DNA of 64,000 nucleotides, taken from assembly GCF_014640195.1 (NCBI RefSeq), contig NZ_BMGM01000002.1:186001-250000 (forward strand), in the 5' to 3' direction. Both the position numbers and the translations under genes were made by a program. Shown here in pieces: positions 36,091-44,451 of the stretch. How positions within the stretch are numbered: position 1 is the first letter of the stretch; every line of letters starts with the position of its first letter. The notes beneath the pieces were generated by a model. The model saw nothing but the letters and a program-made list of their open reading frames with translations. It searched no databases and was not told the origin of the DNA. This DNA is from Psychroflexus planctonicus. GTDB taxonomy: Bacteria > Bacteroidota > Bacteroidia > Flavobacteriales > Flavobacteriaceae.

Positions 36091-36972
36091 TTAAGACTGC
36101 TTTTTCTGTTTGATCATGGCTTCGAGCATATCCCACATTTCTTCAGGAATTTGATCTAATAAATTAAATTGTCCCGCGCCTTTTAACCATTCGCCACCAT
36201 CGATGGTTACTACTTCTCCGTTTAAGTAATGCGAAAAATCCGAAACCAAATAAGCAGCTAAATTGGCTAATTCTTGGTGTTCACCGACACGTTTTAATGG
36301 TACTTTTTTAGCCAAATCAAATTTATCTTTTAAATCGCCTGGCAATAATCGATCCCAAGCGCCTTTGGTTGGAAATGGTCCAGGAGCAATTGCGTTGAAT
36401 CGGATACCATATTTTGCCCATTCCACAGCCAAGGAACGCGTCATAGCTAAAACTCCAGCTTTTGCGGTCGCACTCGGAACCACATAAGCTGAACCCGTCC
36501 AAGCATAGGTAGTAACAATGTTTAAAACGGTTTTGTTGGTTTGTTTTTTGTCTATCCAATATTTTCCTAAAGCCAAAGTGCAATTTTTACTTCCTTTTAA
36601 AACAATATCAATGATGGTATCGAATGCATTAGCAGATAAGCGTTCTGTGGGAGAAATAAAATTACCTGCCGCGTTGTTTAGCAACACATCAATTTCACCG
36701 TAAGTTTCGTGTGCTTTTTCGAGCATGCTTTCAACTTGGTCATAATGCCTAACATCGCATTGCAATGCCAAACATTTACTGCCTGTTTCCTGTTCTAATT
36801 CATCAGCAGCTTTTTGGAGTTTTTCTAAGTTTCGGGAAGTAATTACGGCATTGGCACCCAATTCCATAAAATACTTGGTCATGGATTTTCCTAGTCCGCT
36901 TCCGCCTCCAGTTACAATTATTGTTTTTCCTTTTAATGCGTCATCGCGCAACATTTTATCGGTATAACTCAT
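36091..36972 (-). CDS. SDR-family oxidoreductase (2,4-dienoyl-CoA reductase-like)
   Basis: 293 residues. Rossmann start KGKTIIVTGGGSGLGKSMTK (TGGGSGLG cofactor motif), NNAAGNF, and C-terminal GEVVTIDGGEWL. At the usual YxxxK site the sequence reads YVVPSATAKAGV, so Tyr is replaced by Ser or shifted, as in peroxisomal-type 2,4-dienoyl-CoA reductases, which use other residues. That family and this operon-free context suggest NADPH-dependent reduction in unsaturated fatty-acid degradation. It stands alone between two repeat-bearing gaps. Confidence 0.82.
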   Translation of the reverse strand: MSYTDKMLRDDALKGKTIIVTGGGSGLGKSMTKYFMELGANAVITSRNLEKLQKAADELEQETGSKCLALQCDVRHYDQVESMLEKAHETYGEIDVLLNNAAGNFISPTERLSANAFDTIIDIVLKGSKNCTLALGKYWIDKKQTNKTVLNIVTTYAWTGSAYVVPSATAKAGVLAMTRSLAVEWAKYGIRFNAIAPGPFPTKGAWDRLLPGDLKDKFDLAKKVPLKRVGEHQELANLAAYLVSDFSHYLNGEVVTIDGGEWLKGAGQFNLLDQIPEEMWDMLEAMIKQKKQS

Positions 36973-37470
36973 AGTTTCAAATTTTTATAAAAATAGGAAA
37001 TTTCAGTTTTATGGAAGCTGTTTTATGGCATATTTAAACTTGTTCATTTTAATTTTATTGACTTAGGCCCTTGCTTAATATTAGTATTCATTTCCTCTGC
37101 GAACTTGGCGCCCCTGCCGGCCGGTCAGGCAGGTTTGCGGTTATTTATTTTCACCGCAGTGACGCAATGAACGCAAAGATTTATGATCTTACAACAAATA
37201 AACATATAAAACATTATGAATCAAAACATTAAAAGTATTGGCTAAGAACCTAAATCAATAATTTTATTATGGTTATGAAATCGTTAGGTTCAAAAGAATG
37301 CTTCAGTTTCCGATTGAATTTCATTCACATATTGTTATAGTCTTAGTTTTTTCAGATGAATTTTCATAATTCAATCTAAATTAGTTTGTTTATAAACATA
37401 ATACTATGTCAATACCCATCCCATTTCACAACAAAATCACGTTATTTACGAATATTAAAAAATTATAATT
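36973..37470. other. Intergenic region with GC-rich palindrome
   Basis: 498 bp. It holds CCTGCC (37113-37118) ... GGCAGG (37128-37133), embedded in a larger element (cctctgcgaacttggcg ... ttcaccgcagtgacgcaatg) of the kind scattered through flavobacterial genomes. A 61-codon frame at 37386-37571 overlaps the next gene and looks random. No other feature seen. Confidence 0.5.
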
Positions 37471-38301
37471 ATGAGAATACAAAAAATAATGTTAGCTATT
37501 GGCGCTGTAAGTATACTCTTCGGTTGTGTTTCAAAAAAGAAATATACCGAATTGGAAAGCAATTTAGATGACACTAGGTCTGAATTGATGCAAACCCGTA
37601 CGGAAAAGGAAAAATTGGAACAGCAAATGAACCAAATTGAAATGCGTGTTGAACGCTACAATTCTAAAATTGCTTCGTTACAGACCGAAAAAGACGGTAT
37701 GATGGTCAGTGTACCCAACGAAAACATGGTGCTTTCTGAAAAAAATAAAAAGGCCATGCGAAAAACCTTAAAAGAAGTACCCGCTGCAAAATTAGCAGAA
37801 GCCAAAACTTTGAAAGATTCGCTAAACATTGCTATTTCACATAATATTTCTAAAAATATGGGTGGTGATGCAGAAGACCTAAATGTTTCTATAGAAGAAA
37901 CCATGGTGCGCATCAATATAGATGATAATCTTTTATTTGGCGATAGTAGCTTTAGAGTAGGAAGTAATGCAGACGATATCCTTTCTAAAATTGCTGAAGT
38001 TGCCAAATCTGAACCTTCCTTAGATATTTTAGTGGAAGGCCACACGGATAGTAGAACCATTAAAAAAGATAGTTATATCATCGACAATTGGGATTTGAGC
38101 GCAAGAAGAAGCGCTGCCATAGTTAGACGTTTAGAAAGTAAATTTGGTGTACCTTCTGAACAATTAATCGTTGCAGGAAGAGCCAGCTTCGACCCGGTTG
38201 TTGCCAACGATACCAAGGAAAATATGGCTAAAAACCGAAGAACACAAATCGTGATTATGCCCAACTTAGATAAGTTTTTTGCAATGTTAGGCGAAGAATA
38301 A
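37471..38301 (+). CDS. OmpA-family lipoprotein
   Basis: 276 residues. Lipoprotein signal IMLAIGAVSILFGC with Cys16. A coiled coil follows (about 25-75; ELESNLDDTRSELMQTRTEK), then the OmpA/Pal peptidoglycan-binding domain with VEGHTDSRTIKKDSYIIDNW and LSARRSAAIVRRL. It should tether the outer membrane to peptidoglycan. It is monocistronic and ends at a perfect hairpin terminator. Confidence 0.92.
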   Translation: MRIQKIMLAIGAVSILFGCVSKKKYTELESNLDDTRSELMQTRTEKEKLEQQMNQIEMRVERYNSKIASLQTEKDGMMVSVPNENMVLSEKNKKAMRKTLKEVPAAKLAEAKTLKDSLNIAISHNISKNMGGDAEDLNVSIEETMVRINIDDNLLFGDSSFRVGSNADDILSKIAEVAKSEPSLDILVEGHTDSRTIKKDSYIIDNWDLSARRSAAIVRRLESKFGVPSEQLIVAGRASFDPVVANDTKENMAKNRRTQIVIMPNLDKFFAMLGEE

Positions 38302-38323
38302 ATGAAATTTTCAAAAGTTTAAA

Positions 38324-38361
38324 CAAAAAAATCGGAGATCTTGTGATCTCCGATTTTTTTA
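38324..38361 (+). terminator. Strong bidirectional intrinsic terminator
   Basis: A perfect 16-bp inverted repeat AAAAAAATCGGAGATC / GATCTCCGATTTTTTT with a TTGT loop, lying between the convergent OmpA-family and DoxDA genes. Confidence 0.95.
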
Positions 38362-38385
38362 TTTTTAAGATTTATAAATGAAATC

Positions 38386-39405
38386 TTACTGCACCTTAGC
38401 TATCCACGATTTACCGCTTACATCTGTAAGTTTTAGAAATTTAGCTTTTTCCTTTTGAATTGGACTTAATTCAAGATTCAAATTAGCTTTTGCACCCAAA
38501 GGAATTATCAAAGCGTGTTTTCCAGGTTTCACTTTTGCGATGTACTTGTTTTCAATTTTAGATGAATTAAAATTTGCCAAGTCATCAGCATCTAAGCTAA
38601 AGATGGCTTCTTTTCGTTGATTTAAAACTTCCATTTTAATTAAAAAAGAGCCGTAAACATCTACACCTTCTACTCGATAAACTTGAAAGCTTAACTTTTG
38701 GTTTTTTAATATTACATTGCTGATTTCTAATTTTGGGCTCACTGATTTGTTGTGCAAATCGCCCCATAAACCACCATGAAAAACTTGGTTAGTGAATAAG
38801 GTCAAACCTAAAATACCGATAGCACCTACAATGCTAATTTGCTTCAACTTAGCATCCGTAAAAGGAAGTGTTCCTGAAGTTAAAAAGGCAGCTTTTTTAC
38901 TAGAAAACCAGCCTTTTTTATTCGCTAAATAATGGTCAAGTGAAAAATGCCCACCACCAGAGAAAAAGATGGTAAAACCAGCAGCAATTCCAAGTACACC
39001 AATTTGCCATTCGTCTAGACACGTAGTGCCAATCCAACCTGCACCCAGCAAAATACCAAGTGCAAGTCCAATAACACCAATGCTACTTAATCGCGTAAAA
39101 AATCCGAACATGAAAAACAAACCTACGACACCTTCAATAATGGTGAAGGAAACCATATTGAAATAGAGTACATCTGGATTTTCCAACATGTACTCAATAA
39201 GCGGTCCGATGCCTAAAGCATTTGGAAGAAAATGATTGAATTTTTCGCCGATGTATCCCGGCAATTCTGGATCGAGCTTGTTGGTTAAAACCACTCTTCG
39301 CCATAAGGCTGAAAAGTACGTCCAACCTGCCACAAGGCGCAATGATAATGTAAAAAGTCCAGCTAAACTGTAGCTTGAATTTTGTTTATTGATATCTGAA
39401 TTCAT
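38386..39405 (-). CDS. DoxD-DoxA fusion (thiosulfate:quinone oxidoreductase-like)
   Basis: 339 residues from the ATG at 39405; the frame extends to 39447, but the added residues are atypical. Residues ~15-180 form a four-helix DoxD/DoxX-type membrane domain (SLRLVAGWTYFSALWRRVVL; FFTRLSSIGVIGLALGILLG; TTCLDEWQIGVLGIAAGFTI). After another helix (~190-215), the C-terminal ~120 residues are a beta-rich DoxA-like domain (VYRVEGVDVYGSFLIKMEVL). In Acidianus, DoxD and DoxA are the subunits of thiosulfate:quinone oxidoreductase; fused versions occur in Bacteroidota. Whether this protein oxidises thiosulfate is not shown. It is monocistronic. Confidence 0.82.
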   Translation of the reverse strand: MNSDINKQNSSYSLAGLFTLSLRLVAGWTYFSALWRRVVLTNKLDPELPGYIGEKFNHFLPNALGIGPLIEYMLENPDVLYFNMVSFTIIEGVVGLFFMFGFFTRLSSIGVIGLALGILLGAGWIGTTCLDEWQIGVLGIAAGFTIFFSGGGHFSLDHYLANKKGWFSSKKAAFLTSGTLPFTDAKLKQISIVGAIGILGLTLFTNQVFHGGLWGDLHNKSVSPKLEISNVILKNQKLSFQVYRVEGVDVYGSFLIKMEVLNQRKEAIFSLDADDLANFNSSKIENKYIAKVKPGKHALIIPLGAKANLNLELSPIQKEKAKFLKLTDVSGKSWIAKVQ

Positions 39406-39626
39406 TTGAAATAGTTTAAAATAGAAAATAAAAATTTGGGTTTTCAACTAGGGTAATTGAAAACATGAAAAAAATAAGAAAGTGAATTTTTAACCCGTAA
39501 TATTCATTCAAAAAGCATTTGCGTCTTGTAGCGACTAAGAAAAACTAGAATTTTCGTATCTCAAATTTGAGTTTTTCTAAATCGGGGTTAACCGCCAAGA
39601 ACAAAAGAATTATGAATATTAGTGAA

Positions 39627-39654
39627 CCTGCCTGGCAAGGAGTAAGCAGGCAGG
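39627..39654. repeat. CCTGCCTG palindromic element
   Basis: Perfect 8-bp arms CCTGCCTG (39627-39634) and CAGGCAGG (39647-39654) around a 12-nt loop, GC-rich against the AT-rich background, between two minus-strand genes. Related copies lie at 17439 and 37113. Confidence 0.7.
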
Positions 39655-39663
39655 TAATGGCGT

Positions 39664-40071
39664 TTAAACTAAATTTACTTTAAAATGCTGATAAAGCAAG
39701 TACAAAGGAAGTTTGGATGAAGGAGAATCCTTTTCTATTGGAATTGAAAAAGATGTATAGCATTTGAAAAATTGTAGATTCTCAAATTTTGTCAAATGGC
39801 TTAGGCTTGTATCATCATCAAAATGCTTAGCATCAAGATTAGATTCATCATATTCAGTAATTTGATTCCACTCCAATTCTGCACATGAATTTTGCTGTAC
39901 ATTGGCTTTTGAAACGTTGAGTGTTTTTTGAAAAGGAATTTCAAAAAAGGCATCCAAGCCTTTTCGGGTATGGCAAGAAGACAGCAAAATAATGGCTGTC
40001 CAAAACGTGATTATGTATGCCTTCTTAAACAAATGTTTATATTGAAATGGATTGCAAATGTAATGACACAA
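39664..40071 (-). CDS. Small predicted lipoprotein of unknown function
   Basis: 135 residues. A hydrophobic stretch with a lipobox (IITFWTAIILLSSCHTRKG) places the lipid Cys at residue 33, so the N-terminus is longer than usual and the true start may be a non-ATG codon further in. The mature part is about 100 residues, with one further Cys pair region (NSCAELEW; FFKCYTSF). I recognise no family. A plus-strand frame overlaps the 5' end but has poor composition. It is flanked by repeats on both sides, and the protein could be a decaying gene. Confidence 0.5.
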   Translation of the reverse strand: MCHYICNPFQYKHLFKKAYIITFWTAIILLSSCHTRKGLDAFFEIPFQKTLNVSKANVQQNSCAELEWNQITEYDESNLDAKHFDDDTSLSHLTKFENLQFFKCYTSFSIPIEKDSPSSKLPLYLLYQHFKVNLV

Positions 40072-40216
40072 ATCAATTTAGATATGGGCTTTGTGTTTAT
40101 TTTACAATATCAAGAAATACTCGATAAGAGCTAAAGCAGGAAGGTTTGTATGTATTGAAGTTTAAGAGTGTTGGCGTGTAAATTAAAACTATTAGTAAGA
40201 AATGTATTTTCTAATT

Positions 40217-40254
<38 letters not shown>

Positions 40255-40267
40255 AAAAACCATCCTT

Positions 40268-42391
40268 TTACTCATCAATCAAAATATCCAACAACTCAAT
40301 TGCGGCTTGACTAACTTTGGTGCCTGGACCGAAAACGGCAACCGCTCCGGCATTGAATAAAAATTCATAATCTGCTGAAGGAATTACACCGCCAACGATG
40401 ACCATGATGTCTTCTCTTCCTAGTTTTCTCAACTCTTCAATTACTTGCGGAACTAAGGTTTTATGGCCTGCTGCTAAAGATGAAACGCCTAAAATATGTA
40501 CGTCATTTTCCACCGCTTGTTTGGCGGCTTCCTTTGGTGTTTGAAACAAGGGTCCGATATCTACGTCAAATCCTACATCGGCATATCCGGTAGCTACTAC
40601 TTTTGCACCACGGTCGTGTCCGTCTTGTCCCATTTTAGCAATCATGATTCGTGGTCTTCTGCCTTCCAATTCAGCGAATTTATCGGCTAATTCTTTGGCT
40701 TTTATAAAGGATTGGTCTGCTTTCATTTCGTTACTGTAAACTCCACTAAAGGATTGTATTTTTGCTTTGTGTCTTCCAAAAACTTCTTCTAAAGCTTGGC
40801 TAATTTCACCTAAAGTGGCTCGCTCTCGGGCTGCTTCAACAGCAAGTGCTAATAAATTTTCCTTACCTGTTTTAGCCGATTCGGTTAAAGCCTTCAGTTT
40901 AGCTTGCACCTTTTCGGTATTGCGACTTGCTTTTATTTTATCCAATTTTTCCAATTGTTGTTTTCTAACCGTTTGGTTATCGACTTCTAAAGTAACAATC
41001 GGGTCTTCTTGTTGTAATCGGTATTTGTTCACGCCAACAATAGTGTCCATTTCACTATCAATTCTAGCTTGTTTTTTGGCGGCAGCTTGTTCTATTCTCA
41101 GTTTCGGGATGCCTTCTTCAATGGCTTTGGTCATTCCGCCTAATTCTTCTACTTCCTGCAAATGTTCCCAAGCCTTTTCAGCGATTTCTTGGGTCAATTT
41201 TTCAACATAATAGCTTCCAGCCCACGGATCTACAGTTTTGGTGATATAGGTTTCATCTTGTAAATACAATTGCGTATTTCTAGCAATTCTTGCTGAAAAG
41301 TCTGTGGGTAAAGCAATGGCTTCATCTAGAGCGTTGGTGTGTAAAGATTGCGTACCACCAAAAGCCGCCGCTGCTGCTTCAATACAAGTTCTGGCCACGT
41401 TGTTAAACGGGTCTTGTTCAGTTAAACTATAACCACTGGTCTGGCAGTGTGTACGTAAAGAAAGTGATTTTGGATTTTTGGGATTAAATTGCTTGACCAA
41501 CTTCGCCCAAAGCATTCGGGCGGCACGCATTTTGGCAATTTCCATAAAGTGATTCATCCCAATTCCCCAGAAAAAAGACAATCTCGGTGCGAAGGTGTCG
41601 ATATCCATACCGGCTTCCATTCCTTTTTTGATGTACTCCAAACCATCTGCCAAAGTATACGCCAACTCAATATCTGCGGTGGCTCCAGCTTCTTGCATAT
41701 GGTAGCCCGAAATACTGATGCTATTAAATTTAGGCATGTTTTTAGACGTAAATTCAAAAATATCAGAAATGATTTTCATGGAAGGAGTTGGCGGATAGAT
41801 GTAGGTGTTTCTTACCATAAACTCCTTCAAAATGTCATTTTGAATGGTTCCTGAAAGCAATTCTGGTTTCACTCCTGTTTCTTCTGCTGCTACAATGTAA
41901 AAAGCCAAAATGGGTAAAACGGCTCCGTTCATAGTCATAGAAACCGACATTTTATCCAACGGAATTTGATCGAATAAAACTTTCATATCTTCTACTGAAT
42001 CGATGGCCACACCGGCTTTTCCAACATCGCCTTCTACGCGTTCGTGGTCAGAATCGTAACCACGATGCGTGGGTAAATCGAAAGCTACAGACAATCCTTT
42101 TTGTCCCGCAGCCAAGTTTCTGCGGTAAAACGCGTTGCTTTCTTCTGCTGTTGAAAATCCTGCATATTGGCGAATGGTCCACGGTCGGGTTACATACATG
42201 GTAGAATAAGGACCACGAAGATAAGGTGGCTTTCCTGCAACAAAATTCAAATGCTCTAATTCTTTTACATCTTCATAATGGTAAAAAGGTTGAAGCTTTA
42301 TCTTCTCCGCCGTTGGAAATGCTTTGGAATCTGCATTTTTGTTGGCTTTAGGTGTTTGTATTTTAAGTTGACTTATATCTCTTCTTGCCAT
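40268..42391 (-). CDS. scpA: Methylmalonyl-CoA mutase, large (catalytic) subunit
   Basis: 707 residues. The N-terminal TIM barrel has [20 protein letters not shown] and [19 protein letters not shown]. The C-terminal cobalamin domain carries the B12 lower-ligand motif GQDGHDRG (His near residue 592) with [12 protein letters not shown] and VGGVIP. It interconverts methylmalonyl-CoA and succinyl-CoA with adenosylcobalamin, linking propionate to the TCA cycle. It follows the small subunit by 40 bp. A B12-riboswitch operon for uptake lies just upstream on the opposite strand. Confidence 0.97.
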   Translation of the reverse strand: MARRDISQLKIQTPKANKNADSKAFPTAEKIKLQPFYHYEDVKELEHLNFVAGKPPYLRGPYSTMYVTRPWTIRQYAGFSTAEESNAFYRRNLAAGQKGLSVAFDLPTHRGYDSDHERVEGDVGKAGVAIDSVEDMKVLFDQIPLDKMSVSMTMNGAVLPILAFYIVAAEETGVKPELLSGTIQNDILKEFMVRNTYIYPPTPSMKIISDIFEFTSKNMPKFNSISISGYHMQEAGATADIELAYTLADGLEYIKKGMEAGMDIDTFAPRLSFFWGIGMNHFMEIAKMRAARMLWAKLVKQFNPKNPKSLSLRTHCQTSGYSLTEQDPFNNVARTCIEAAAAAFGGTQSLHTNALDEAIALPTDFSARIARNTQLYLQDETYITKTVDPWAGSYYVEKLTQEIAEKAWEHLQEVEELGGMTKAIEEGIPKLRIEQAAAKKQARIDSEMDTIVGVNKYRLQQEDPIVTLEVDNQTVRKQQLEKLDKIKASRNTEKVQAKLKALTESAKTGKENLLALAVEAARERATLGEISQALEEVFGRHKAKIQSFSGVYSNEMKADQSFIKAKELADKFAELEGRRPRIMIAKMGQDGHDRGAKVVATGYADVGFDVDIGPLFQTPKEAAKQAVENDVHILGVSSLAAGHKTLVPQVIEELRKLGREDIMVIVGGVIPSADYEFLFNAGAVAVFGPGTKVSQAAIELLDILIDE

Positions 42392-42431
42392 GGTATTGTG
42401 CTTTGTAACTACTTTAAAAATTACTTTTTAC

Positions 42432-43793
42432 TTAATCTTGCTGTGTTTTAGTCATCCGCTCTTTTTCAACATCTTCGGCAACTCGGCATTCTAAAATGGG
42501 TTCGATTAAGGTTTTTCTAGGTTGTTTTTCTAAGAAAGGATTTTTTTCAAATGCTAAGTTGAGTCTTTCATCTTTGTTTTCATAGGCGTTAGTGCCGACT
42601 AATTTTTTCTTTCCTGCAGAAATTTCTTCTCGCTCTTTGGCATCTTGCTCTTTGATTTTCTTTTGAATTTTTCCTTCAAAAAGCTGTTGAATTAATCCAC
42701 CGCCTTGTTCTAAATCCTTGAAAATTTCAAGTGCTTGCTCTTGCAATTGCTGTTTAATTTTTTCAATATAATAACTGCCATCTGCTGGATTTTGAACCTT
42801 ATCGAAGTAACTTTCATTTTTGAGAATCAATAATTGATTTCTGCTAATTCGATCAGCAAATTCATTTTCATTTTGGTAAATGGTATCGTAATTTAAGTTA
42901 CAAACCACATCAGCTCCACCTAAAATTGCACTCATACATTCTGTTGTGGTGCGTAACATGTTCACATTATAATCGTATAGAGTTTTGTTGCGTTGACTTG
43001 GCTCTGCGGTAATTTTAATAGGAATTTCCAATTGGTATTCGCTCAACAAACTAAACATTAAAATGCGTAAGGCTCTTAGCTTAGCAATTTCGAAAAAGTA
43101 ATTTCCTCCAATAGCAACCTGTAAATGCAGGGATTTGATTTGTTGAAGATAACTTTGATTATCAGCTACATTCAAATATTCGTTGAGATGCGCCATAGCA
43201 TAAGCCAACTGCTGAACGTGGGTTGCGCCAGCTTGTTGATAATGCTTCAACTGAAGCGTAATGTTGTAGTTTTCCTGAGCTGAAATTTCTTTCAAAAATT
43301 GAAAATCGGTTTTTTGATTAGCATACCAATTGCCTGTTTTTCCCAATTTTGCAAGTGGGTCAATAACAAAAACGGCTTTCCCTGTAAAATCTGAAATTAG
43401 CTTTTGTAATTCCGAAAAATGAACTTTTTTAAATTCGATAATGGGTTTGACTTCTTTTTCGTTTAAAGCTGTAATAATTGAATGTAATGGAGTAGAAGTT
43501 GAGGCAACTCTAAGCAAAACCTGTTCAGCTCCACGGTTTACAGCGTCTATTATATTGTTGATTTCCGTTTTTTCATCGAATAAAAAACCTTGGCATATTT
43601 TCCATTCAGATGAAGCTACTGAAGAAAATTCTTCTACATCTTCAGAATGATAAAAAGGTTTTATATCAATGCTATTTTCGGTATGGGTAACTAATTTTTC
43701 ATTAAAATCGGCGCCTTTTAATTCTACTTGAATTTGTTGTTTCCATGCCTTTGCAGATACTTCTTCAAATTCGCTAAAAAGGGATTTATTCAT
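42432..43793 (-). CDS. mutA: Methylmalonyl-CoA mutase, small subunit
   Basis: 453 residues. It keeps the TIM-barrel fold of the large subunit (DIKPFYHSEDVEEF; AGATHVQQLAYAMAHLNEYL; SYYIEKIKQQLQEQALEIF) but lacks the DxHxxG cobalamin motif and ends before a B12 domain, shorter than the ~620 residues of the Propionibacterium subunit. It is a non-catalytic, structural partner of the large subunit. Its start overlaps the end of the septum-initiator gene by 8 bp, so the three genes form one operon. Confidence 0.92.
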   Translation of the reverse strand: MNKSLFSEFEEVSAKAWKQQIQVELKGADFNEKLVTHTENSIDIKPFYHSEDVEEFSSVASSEWKICQGFLFDEKTEINNIIDAVNRGAEQVLLRVASTSTPLHSIITALNEKEVKPIIEFKKVHFSELQKLISDFTGKAVFVIDPLAKLGKTGNWYANQKTDFQFLKEISAQENYNITLQLKHYQQAGATHVQQLAYAMAHLNEYLNVADNQSYLQQIKSLHLQVAIGGNYFFEIAKLRALRILMFSLLSEYQLEIPIKITAEPSQRNKTLYDYNVNMLRTTTECMSAILGGADVVCNLNYDTIYQNENEFADRISRNQLLILKNESYFDKVQNPADGSYYIEKIKQQLQEQALEIFKDLEQGGGLIQQLFEGKIQKKIKEQDAKEREEISAGKKKLVGTNAYENKDERLNLAFEKNPFLEKQPRKTLIEPILECRVAEDVEKERMTKTQQD

Positions 43794-44118
43794 GCTGATG
43801 TTGTTTTAAACTATCTTGATATTCTATGATAAAAATTTCTTCGTTGGGTCGCTTCATAAAGTAGTTTTCACGAGCAAATTTTTCAATTTCAATGGAATCA
43901 TTTAAGCGTTCTAAAGTGCGACTGTCTTCTTCAATTTCCTTTAAATAATAAGCTCTGTTGTCCAGTAATTCTTCTTTTTCTTGATTTAATTCACGCTGGA
44001 TCAACCACGAATTCGTGTCTAAAAAAAGCATCCAAATAACAAAAACGAGTGAAACTAAAAAGTACTTATTACTAATTATTCTAAACCAAGTTTTCTTTTT
44101 AAGCTCATTCCATTTCAT
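43786..44118 (-). CDS. FtsB/DivIC-type septum formation initiator
   Basis: 110 residues. A short cytoplasmic N-terminus, one membrane segment (YFLVSLVFVIWMLFLDTNSW), then a coiled coil (LIQRELNQEKEELLDNRAYY; LKEIEEDSRTLERLNDSIEI) ending in the FtsB/DivIC motif EKFARENYFMKRPNEEIFII. It works with FtsL and FtsQ-like proteins at the divisome. It is the first gene of the mutA-scpA operon, an odd pairing by function that I recall being common in this group. Confidence 0.9.
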   Translation of the reverse strand: MKWNELKKKTWFRIISNKYFLVSLVFVIWMLFLDTNSWLIQRELNQEKEELLDNRAYYLKEIEEDSRTLERLNDSIEIEKFARENYFMKRPNEEIFIIEYQDSLKQHQHE

Positions 44119-44198
44119 TTATCAAAAATACAAAAATCTTACAGGAGTCCGCGCTTAGCTTCAATAGTATTTTTTAACAAATGTTTCAAAAATAATTC

Positions 44199-44206
44199 TA
44201 TATTTG
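44199..44206 (+). promoter_or_regulatory. Probable promoter of the B12-uptake operon
   Basis: TATATTTG matches TAnnTTTG and would start transcription near 44213, just upstream of the cobalamin riboswitch. The -33 half is unclear. Confidence 0.5.
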
Positions 44207-44212
44207 CCTTGA

Positions 44213-44445
44213 ATTTGGTTGAAAACGACTTTTACGAGCGTTTTCATTAAAAGGGAATTCCGTTGAAATCGGAAGCTGTTCCCGCAACTGTAAGCTTAGT
44301 GCGCCTTAGGTGTACGCTTTGTTTTTCTCACTTCAATATACCACTGTTCGCCTTCGGCTGATGGGAAGGTTAAAACAAAGACGCAAGTCAGGAGACCTGC
44401 CTTATTCTAAATTTTAAAACGAAGATTCTCGGGATAAGGATCGAG
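44213..44445 (+). promoter_or_regulatory. Cobalamin (B12) riboswitch
   Basis: Diagnostic segments are in order. AAGGGAATTCCGTTGAAATC and GGAAGCTGTTCCCGCAACTG (44251-44290) match the conserved GGGAA...GGTGnAAnTCnnn(A/G)GCTGnCCCGCAACTGTAA core. ACCACTG...ATGGGAAGGT (44341-44370) matches the CCACTG/GGGAAGG arm, and the B12 box GTCAGGAGACCTGCC is at 44387-44401. After the aptamer, CTCGGGATAAGGATCGAG (44428-44445) can form a small stem next to the start codon, a plausible expression platform blocking translation when B12 is bound. It controls btuB and the BtuG-like gene. The ends of the aptamer are approximate. Confidence 0.95.
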
Positions 44446-44451
44446 TTGGTT

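Noticed and set aside
37386-37571. 61-codon frame running into the OmpA-family gene
   Set aside because: It overlaps the real start and lipoprotein signal of the OmpA-family gene in another frame and has random composition.
39928-40134. 68-codon plus-strand frame
   Set aside because: Mostly antisense to the minus-strand lipoprotein frame, which has a lipobox; no recognisable features of its own.
44340-44370. Separate intergenic repeat inside the btuB leader
   Set aside because: The gatgggaagg string belongs to the conserved arm of the cobalamin riboswitch, so a mobile repeat is not needed to explain it.
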